A stretch of DNA of 10,981 nt. Origin: CAYMSF01 sp964542255. GTDB taxonomy: Bacteria > Verrucomicrobiota > Lentisphaeria > Victivallales > Victivallaceae. Numbering within the stretch: position 1 is the first letter of the stretch; each line of letters opens with the position of its first letter. A program made the position numbers and the translations under genes. The stretch covers positions 1 to 10,981 of the forward strand of contig CAZITV010000070.1 in assembly GCA_964542255.1 (NCBI GenBank), written 5' to 3'. Positions 7,451 to 10,981 of this stretch are shown piece after piece. The notes beneath the pieces were generated by a model that saw only the letters and a list, made by a program, of their open reading frames with translations, did no database searches and was not told the DNA's origin.

Positions 7451-7482
7451 ATCAGTTCCATCAGTAATATTATGGGTGAACA

Positions 7483-8355
7483 ATGATTTATAGCGATAAA
7501 GTTAGAATTCGAAGTTATTTGAGCTGGCCGGATTTTAAATTAGGCTGCATCGGGATAGAACATAACGATGCGGTAGATACGCCTCCGGCGCATGAGCATC
7601 TGGATTTTTACGAATTAGTTATTGTGCGTTCTGGAACCTCTAAGCATTTTCTTAACGGTAGAATTAGTGAAATCCATGCCGGCAATGTTTTTTTAGTAAA
7701 ACCCAAAGATAAGCATACCTATATTGAACCGCAGCACCTGGCGATTTATAATTTGCTGTTCAGCCGGAGTTTTTTTCACTATTTTCAGCCGGACATAACC
7801 CAGATGCCGGGATTTCAGCTTATTTTTAACCTGCATCCTAAACCCGCCCATCCCTTTGAGGGTATTAAAATTGAAGATAAATATTTTTCAGAGATTATCA
7901 GATTGGCTGATGTGATGATTGGCGAACAGCAAGACAATAATCATGAAAACCACGGCGGCAAAACTGCACTGCTGATTAGCTTCCTGCAAATTGTGCTGCT
8001 GCTGTCCCGCCATGCCTACTGGAGCAGTGAAGGCTGCAAACTTTCTCATATTCAGGCAATCAGCCGACTGGTGGCTAGCTTGGATAAAAATTATGCCAAC
8101 AACTGGACTCTGATGAAAATGGCAAAATCGGTGGGAATGTCGGTGTCAGGTTTTCGCCAGGAATTCAAGCTGTTAACCGGAATGCCGCCGATTGCCTACA
8201 TTTTGAATCTCAGACTGGAAAAAAGCGCAATATTACTGCATCTGCCTAATATCAGCATTGGTGAAGTGGCGCTACGGTGCGGCTTCAGCGACAGTAATTA
8301 CTTTACCCGGCAATTCAAAAAACGTTTTGGCGTAACTCCGCGAAAAGTGAAATAA
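7483..8355 (+). CDS. AraC-family transcriptional regulator (cupin sensor plus AraC HTH)
   Basis: The 290-residue protein has the two-part AraC layout. The N-terminal part is a cupin-like sensor (about 10-100), with HEHLDFYELVIVRSG (37-51) and NGRISEIHAGNVFLVKPKDK (58-77), typical of sugar-responsive members. The C-terminal part is the double helix-turn-helix (about 190-290): helix pair one at about 209-228 and pair two at about 258-279, with the family signature CGFSDSNYFTRQFKKRFGVT (266-285). Such proteins usually activate nearby carbohydrate genes when a sugar or phosphosugar binds the cupin. The gene is divergent from the glycosidase and URO-D pair across a 435-bp region, so it is the natural candidate for their regulator; that link is inference. 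The start ATG at 7483 has GGGTG four bases upstream. A four-codon frame (ATG at 7472) overlaps the start but is probably accidental. Confidence 0.93.
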   Translation: MIYSDKVRIRSYLSWPDFKLGCIGIEHNDAVDTPPAHEHLDFYELVIVRSGTSKHFLNGRISEIHAGNVFLVKPKDKHTYIEPQHLAIYNLLFSRSFFHYFQPDITQMPGFQLIFNLHPKPAHPFEGIKIEDKYFSEIIRLADVMIGEQQDNNHENHGGKTALLISFLQIVLLLSRHAYWSSEGCKLSHIQAISRLVASLDKNYANNWTLMKMAKSVGMSVSGFRQEFKLLTGMPPIAYILNLRLEKSAILLHLPNISIGEVALRCGFSDSNYFTRQFKKRFGVTPRKVK

Positions 8356-8370
8356 TGCTGGTCAGTATGT

Positions 8371-8402
8371 GGCTTTAGGAGCCGTAAAGAAATAACCTTT
8401 AC
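8371..8402 (+). terminator. Tandem small hairpins after araC, possible terminator
   Basis: GGCT/AGCC (8371-8374 and 8380-8383) is immediately followed by GTAAAG/CTTTAC (8384-8389 and 8397-8402). They begin 16 bases after the araC stop. There is no trailing T-run, so termination is only suggested. Confidence 0.3.
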
Positions 8403-8438
8403 ATCTTCGCGCTTCTCCCGAATGCCTTTGTGTTTGCC

Positions 8439-8603
8439 GGTATTTAAAGTACCTCAAGCCCTGGTCGCCTTTGGCGCCGCCTCCGGCGGGTAAACTTCCA
8501 GCTTGACAAGCAAGCAGGGATGCTTGCAGTACTCTTCGGCAATTCCCAAAATCTCTTCGGGATATTTCGCGGGACTTGTCAAGTTAATTTATTGACAGCT
8601 CCT
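8439..8603. repeat. Structured intergenic element with nested stems
   Basis: Several inverted repeats are packed together: GGTATTTAAAGTACC (8439-8453, near-palindromic), CAAGC/GCTTG (8456-8460 and 8501-8505), CCGCC/GGCGG inside it, GCAAGCA/TGCTTGC with a 4-nt loop (8510-8516 and 8521-8527), and an enclosing pair CTTGACAAG/CTTGTCAAG (8502-8510 and 8575-8583). Some stems are mutually exclusive. The right part is the 88-nt dispersed repeat. This fits a repetitive extragenic or small non-coding mobile element, or an RNA. Confidence 0.6.
8516..8603. repeat. Dispersed 88-nt repeat, copy 2
   Basis: This copy matches positions 1-88 at 86 of 88 bases, in the same orientation. The repeat ends at the GCTCCT next to a CTCC-TTA-GGAG dyad (8599-8609), which marks the junction with a different folded block. 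It lies downstream of araC. Confidence 0.9.
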
Positions 8604-8748
8604 TAGGAGTTTTTGCCAAATAAACTCCAAAGAACCTTGTCCCGCTCCTGCGGCTTGCATTCTTTCGACTTTGGATTCGTACCCTTCAAGTTCCTTCGAT
8701 ACCCCCGGTATCGGCCGACTTTCAGAATACAAACAAACTCAAAATCTG
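8604..8748. repeat. Second folded block joined to the 37-nt repeat
   Basis: Starting at the end of the 88-nt repeat, this block has stems GGAGTTT/AAACTCC (8606-8612 and 8622-8628), CCAAAG/CTTTGG (8627-8632 and 8669-8674) and GATACC/GGTATC with a CCC loop (8698-8703 and 8707-8712). The 37-nt repeat follows directly. Both strands stay open for 60-70 codons across it, without good starts. It is probably a non-coding repeat; a decayed or very short gene cannot be excluded. Confidence 0.45.
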
Positions 8749-8785
8749 TGCAATCTTTACTATCTTTTAGAATGCTACTCGGTAT
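8749..8785. repeat. Dispersed 37-nt repeat, copy 2
   Basis: This copy matches 7104-7140 at 35 of 37 bases, in the same orientation. It ends a few bases before the candidate promoter at 8792. The minus-strand frame SSILKDSKDC is preserved. Confidence 0.85.
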
Positions 8786-8791
8786 TACTGT

Positions 8792-8821
8792 TTGAATATT
8801 CGCGGTTATGCGCAATATTAT
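8792..8821 (+). promoter_or_regulatory. Candidate promoter of the membrane protein-lipoprotein-lexA unit
   Basis: TTGAAT (8792-8797) and TATTAT (8816-8821, five of six consensus bases) are 18 bases apart. The start would be near 8828, giving a leader of about 80 nt that contains the hairpin at 8858-8879. No other strong pair was seen upstream of 8909. Confidence 0.4.
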
Positions 8822-8857
8822 TGATGTACAGATTTATTTAAGCTGATTTTTGCAGCA

Positions 8858-8879
8858 GGCGGCTGTTAATACAGTTGCC
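8858..8879 (+). promoter_or_regulatory. Leader hairpin / CTGT-N4-ACAG dyad, candidate operator
   Basis: GGCGGCTGT (8858-8866) and ACAGTTGCC (8871-8879) pair across the loop TAAT. All nine positions pair in RNA if two G-U pairs are allowed. The centre is the DNA dyad CTGT-TAAT-ACAG. It lies between the candidate promoter and the first gene of a cluster that ends in lexA, so it may be an autoregulatory operator or an RNA leader structure. The enterobacterial LexA box has eight bases between the same arms, not four. Confidence 0.4.
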
Positions 8880-8908
8880 GAGACAATTTTATTATGAGTA
8901 TTTAAGGC

Positions 8909-9229
8909 ATGAGTAAGCGCAGACAATTAGGTTCGGTATATACAACGTTTCCGGCACAAAGTTTAAATGAGTGGCTGGGGCGCAGCATTTTTAAAATGGT
9001 TGCTTCACTGGTTATCTGCATCCTCTGGACCGGCGTTTATTATGTATTGCTGGGCGTGGTCAACTTTAATAAAAATAATTTTCTTGCCGGGGCGAAGCAG
9101 ACGACAGTGGATGAATTATTTCAAACCACTGCCAGTAAATGGGTACTCGGCATCGGCATGATTGTGTTAATAATTTATGTCTTTCGCAGTAAAATCGGGG
9201 AAAAGGTGCGCCATGATAAAAGAAAATAA
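8909..9229 (+). CDS. Small two-helix membrane protein of unknown function
   Basis: This family was not recognised. The 106-residue product has a basic N-terminus (K3, R4, R5), one long hydrophobic segment (about 28-51, IFKMVASLVICILWTGVYYV and following), a polar middle, a second hydrophobic segment (about 77-92, KWVLGIGMIVLIIYVF) and a basic tail (R93-K106). By the positive-inside rule both ends should face the cytoplasm. The ATG at 8909 has AAGG only one base upstream, which is unusually close; an ATG at 8894 stops after three codons, so no better start exists. Its 3' end overlaps the following lipoprotein gene by 17 bases, which strongly suggests co-expression. It is the first gene of the cluster leading to lexA. 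Confidence 0.75.
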   Translation: MSKRRQLGSVYTTFPAQSLNEWLGRSIFKMVASLVICILWTGVYYVLLGVVNFNKNNFLAGAKQTTVDELFQTTASKWVLGIGMIVLIIYVFRSKIGEKVRHDKRK

Positions 9230-9782
9230 ACGCAGTCTGTTTTTTGTATTTATCCTGTTTGCCGCCGCATTGCCGGTGTTATTGTCGTCATGTGTGCGGA
9301 CGGTGATCACTCAGGATAACGCGCCAACGCGTGCCCCCCGGCGTGATTCGTATGCCAAATTGAATGACTATAAACTGGATTTAAGTCTGGCGCATCCGGG
9401 TAGAACTTTGGCGCCGGATGAGGAATTTTGTTATATTTTTCGATTGAAGAACTTTGGTGATAAAGCGCTGCGGATAGATGAATGGTTTATGAACGATGCG
9501 GAAAATATGCGCATCTACTATCGTCCGCTGGAAAAAAACATTATTTCGTTTGACCGCAACGATAAGGCATGGAAGTCTATAGAGCCAATACACCCTCCCA
9601 ATGCAAATCATTTTGAATTAATTATTTCGCCGGGCAATGTGGTCTTTGTCGAGAAAAAAATTAACTGGTCAACGGTGCTGCCGGTCAAGGAGCTGACTGG
9701 CAAACGTTATTTGATTGTCGCTGAACTGGCATTGACTTCGGTGGATGTCCGCAGCGGTTTGATTGAAATAGAGTTTAAATAA
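9213..9782 (+). CDS. Putative lipoprotein of unknown function
   Basis: The 189-residue product begins with a lipoprotein signal: MIKENKR, a hydrophobic run (9-24), and the lipobox LSSC with the lipidated cysteine at residue 27. The mature part looks like a compact beta-sandwich: alternating strands such as EFCYIFRLKN (71-80), FELIISPGNVVFVEKKI (134-150) and RYLIVAELAL (165-174). No known motif was recognised. The start is the ATG at 9213, with AAAAGG (9201-9206) six bases upstream. A frame opening at 9177 would bury the signal peptide behind extra residues and is rejected. The first 17 bases overlap the end of the small membrane protein gene. The two may act together at the inner membrane or the periplasmic side of the envelope, but this is not demonstrated. 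Confidence 0.82.
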   Translation: MIKENKRSLFFVFILFAAALPVLLSSCVRTVITQDNAPTRAPRRDSYAKLNDYKLDLSLAHPGRTLAPDEEFCYIFRLKNFGDKALRIDEWFMNDAENMRIYYRPLEKNIISFDRNDKAWKSIEPIHPPNANHFELIISPGNVVFVEKKINWSTVLPVKELTGKRYLIVAELALTSVDVRSGLIEIEFK

Positions 9783-9789
9783 TCTTAAA

Positions 9790-9809
9790 AGAGTTTTGAA
9801 ATTAACTCT
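9790..9809. repeat. Short inverted repeat between the two lipoprotein genes
   Basis: AGAGTT (9790-9795) and AACTCT (9804-9809) flank an 8-nt loop, seven bases after a stop codon. An AT-rich stretch follows. It is either a weak terminator or attenuator, or a protein binding site in the 79-bp gap. Confidence 0.35.
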
Positions 9810-9847
9810 GTTGTATAAAAAATTACTTTGCAATTGCTTAAACATTC

Positions 9848-9852
9848 AGGAG
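9848..9852 (+). promoter_or_regulatory. Ribosome binding site favouring a GTG start
   Basis: AGGAG (9848-9852) abuts an ATG at 9853 with no spacer, but is nine bases before an in-frame GTG at 9862. The spacing supports the GTG. Confidence 0.6.
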
Positions 9853-9861
9853 ATGACCATT

Positions 9862-10329
9862 GTGAAAATAAAGATTTTTATGGGAAGTATTACCGCCGCG
9901 GTGGTGTTGTTTGCTGCCGGATGCAATTCTGTGGACAAAAATAAACCGGTCGAGTTTACTGCGAATGACGGCGACCAGGTAAAAAAAATCGCGACAACTT
10001 ATGCTGATGATATCCTGACCGGGATGCAGAAAGGCGATTATAAACTATTCTCCAAAAATCTCACCTCCGATATGAAACAAAAAATGACCGAGAAAATTTT
10101 TACCAATATGCACAAAGATATGAAAGAAAAAATGGGCGAGTTAAAAGCATGGACTTTCTTGACCCCGCTGGAAAAACCGCCGCTGAAGGTGTTTGTCTGG
10201 AAAGTTAATTTTTCACGTCAGGCTCAGGATAAGGACAAAAAAGATATTGTCATTAATAACGAATTGCTGTTCACGCTGATTGTCGGTAAAAATGACGCCG
10301 GTTATACTATTCTTGGCTTTGGCTTCTAA
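9862..10329 (+). CDS. Putative small lipoprotein, DUF3887/DUF4019-like in appearance
   Basis: The 155-residue product, read from the GTG at 9862, starts MKIKIF, followed by a hydrophobic run and the lipobox AAGC, with Cys21 as the likely lipidated residue. After it comes a lysine-rich helical region (about 38-95, including DDILTGMQKGDYKLFSKNLT at 49-68), then beta strands (about 108-118 and 131-154) ending in LGFGF. The opening helices with a GDY-type turn recall NTF2-like lipoprotein domains such as DUF3887 or DUF4019; this is only a resemblance. Alternative starts are the ATG at 9853 (no space for the ribosome site) and a TTG at 9796 (no site, spoils the signal). The gene lies 79 bp after the first lipoprotein and 14 bp before lexA, so it is probably co-transcribed with lexA. 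Confidence 0.78.
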   Translation: MKIKIFMGSITAAVVLFAAGCNSVDKNKPVEFTANDGDQVKKIATTYADDILTGMQKGDYKLFSKNLTSDMKQKMTEKIFTNMHKDMKEKMGELKAWTFLTPLEKPPLKVFVWKVNFSRQAQDKDKKDIVINNELLFTLIVGKNDAGYTILGFGF

Positions 10330-10343
10330 ATCAATTTATTACA

Positions 10344-10958
10344 ATGAACAATCTTAGCGAAAAACAAAAAAACTTTCTTGACTATATCGCCGATTTTACC
10401 GAAGAACGCGGCAGGGCGCCGAAGGTAACGGAGTTGGCCGCGCATTTCTCGATAAAACCCTCTACCGTTAATACCTATCTGCACGCGCTGGAACGTCAAA
10501 AACAGATTGCGCATAATGCCAAAAAAAAGATAAAAACGTACCACGGTCCGTTGCGTCCGGTACCGCTGGCTTTTTCAATTCCTTTGCTGGGGCGGATCAA
10601 TGCCGGATTGGCCGCTGAAAGCATTGCTAATGTTGAAGGCGAGGTTGTAGTCGCCGCTGAAATTATCAAAAATCGCGATTCCAGCCGGATGTTTGCTCTG
10701 CGGGTGCAGGGTGAGAGCATGCGTGACGCCGGAATCCTTGACGGCGATTTGGTCATCGTTGAACAAGTTGACGCAGTACGTTCCGGCGACATCGTCGTGG
10801 CGCTGCTCAAAGACGAAGTAACGGTTAAATCCTATCATCCGGCTCCGCGCGGCAAGGTTGAATTGCGCCCGGCTAATCCGGAATTCAAAGCTCAGTTTTA
10901 TCCGGCAGGGCAGGTGGCGGTACAAGGCAAAGTCATTGCACTGCAGCGCACCTATTAA
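10344..10958 (+). CDS. lexA: SOS response repressor LexA
   Basis: LexA represses DNA-damage genes and cleaves itself when RecA is activated. The 204-residue protein has an N-terminal winged helix-turn-helix (about 1-65; SEKQKNFLDYIADF at 5-18 and APKVTELAAHFSIKPSTVNT at 25-44) and a C-terminal S24-type peptidase domain. The cleavage bond is Ala87-Gly88 in INAGLAAE, the catalytic serine is Ser125 in QGESM, and the catalytic lysine is Lys162 in VTVK, all correctly spaced. The protein should therefore be active in self-cleavage. The recognition helix differs from the E. coli type, so its operator need not be the enterobacterial box. The ATG at 10344 follows the lipoprotein gene by 14 bp and shows no clear Shine-Dalgarno sequence, suggesting translational coupling or a leader that does not use one. 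Confidence 0.96.
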   Translation: MNNLSEKQKNFLDYIADFTEERGRAPKVTELAAHFSIKPSTVNTYLHALERQKQIAHNAKKKIKTYHGPLRPVPLAFSIPLLGRINAGLAAESIANVEGEVVVAAEIIKNRDSSRMFALRVQGESMRDAGILDGDLVIVEQVDAVRSGDIVVALLKDEVTVKSYHPAPRGKVELRPANPEFKAQFYPAGQVAVQGKVIALQRTY

Positions 10959-10963
10959 TTAGT

Positions 10964-10981
10964 GAGGAGTTAAGTGTTAGG
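10964..10981 (+). promoter_or_regulatory. Ribosome binding site and possible start of the next gene
   Basis: GAGGAG (10964-10969) is followed after four bases by GTG (10974-10976), which stays open to the window end. This suggests a further gene co-transcribed after lexA. Too little is visible to name it. Confidence 0.35.

Larger units (their letters stand above)
7048..7482. other. Divergent regulatory region between the glycosidase unit and araC
   Basis: These 435 AT-rich bases carry no credible gene. From left to right they hold a 37-nt dispersed repeat (7104-7140), a nested imperfect palindrome centred near 7269, an 8-bp inverted repeat (TGCAAAAC 7317-7324, GTTTTGCA 7339-7346) and a plausible araC promoter (7421-7450). 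A minus-strand promoter for the glycosidase must be here, but no -35/-10 pair was clear. An AraC-type regulator would be expected to bind in this interval. Confidence 0.6.
8356..8908. other. Repeat-rich, strongly foldable intergenic region
   Basis: This 553-bp gap between araC and the next plus-strand gene has no convincing coding sequence. A 70-codon minus-strand frame (8603-8815) starts only with TTG and lacks a ribosome site. The gap contains two hairpins after araC, a nested stem region (about 8439-8603) that includes copy 2 of the 88-nt repeat, a second folded block (8604-8748), copy 2 of the 37-nt repeat, a candidate promoter (8792-8821) and a leader hairpin (8858-8879). Each is listed separately. 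Confidence 0.7.

Noticed and set aside
7472..7486. Four-codon upstream frame (MGEQ) overlapping the araC start
   Set aside because: It is too short and lacks its own ribosome site; easily due to chance.
1..8603. Composite transposon bounded by the two 88-nt repeats
   Set aside because: The repeats are short, no transposase or integrase gene is present, and the enclosed genes include core functions such as ruvA and nadC.
8603..8815. 70-codon minus-strand frame over the repeat block
   Set aside because: It begins with TTG, lacks a ribosome site, and consists of repeat sequence; the opposite strand is equally open. Kept as a repeat, not a gene.
8356..8908. CRISPR array, tRNA or riboswitch in the repeat-rich gap
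   Set aside because: Repeats are not regularly spaced, no tRNA cloverleaf was found by eye, and no known riboswitch motif was recognised.

Overview
This window looks like chromosomal DNA from a Gram-negative bacterium, with AT-rich spacers and moderate GC in the genes. The best guess for lineage is the PVC group, near Lentisphaerota/Victivallales. This rests on the pairing of a large cytoplasmic GH106-like glycosidase with a URO-D superfamily protein, and on two lipoproteins with clear lipoboxes. It is an inference from gene style, not a phylogenetic result.

Layout. (1) Positions 158-2548, minus strand: a compact housekeeping cluster transcribed ymdB-like phosphodiesterase -> nadC (NAD synthesis) -> ruvA (Holliday junction branch migration). 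(2) Positions 2549-2872: an intergenic stretch with a striking 17-bp-stem inverted repeat. (3) Positions 2873-7047, minus strand: a two-gene unit, a 1023-residue GH106-like glycoside hydrolase followed 44 bp later by a URO-D/MtaA-like protein. (4) Positions 7048-7482: a divergent regulatory region with nested inverted repeats and a short dispersed repeat. (5) Positions 7483-8355, plus strand: an AraC-family regulator, the likely local controller of the glycosidase unit. (6) Positions 8356-8908: no convincing gene, but repeat-rich and highly foldable. It holds a second copy of an 88-nt repeat that also forms the left edge of the window, and a second copy of a 37-nt repeat found upstream of the glycosidase. 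(7) Positions 8909-10958, plus strand: a small two-helix membrane protein, two lipoproteins and lexA, probably one transcription unit. A good ribosome binding site just after lexA suggests another gene starts at the right edge.

How the genes may work together. The glycosidase, URO-D protein and AraC regulator form a plausible inducible carbohydrate-use locus. URO-D relatives include corrinoid methyltransferases, so handling of an O-methylated sugar or aglycone is a testable idea, though no corrinoid protein is present here. The lexA cluster joins the SOS repressor to envelope lipoproteins of unknown function. A dyad, CTGT-N4-ACAG inside a longer hairpin, lies in the leader of that cluster and is a candidate operator. 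No transposase, CRISPR array, tRNA or rRNA was recognised.
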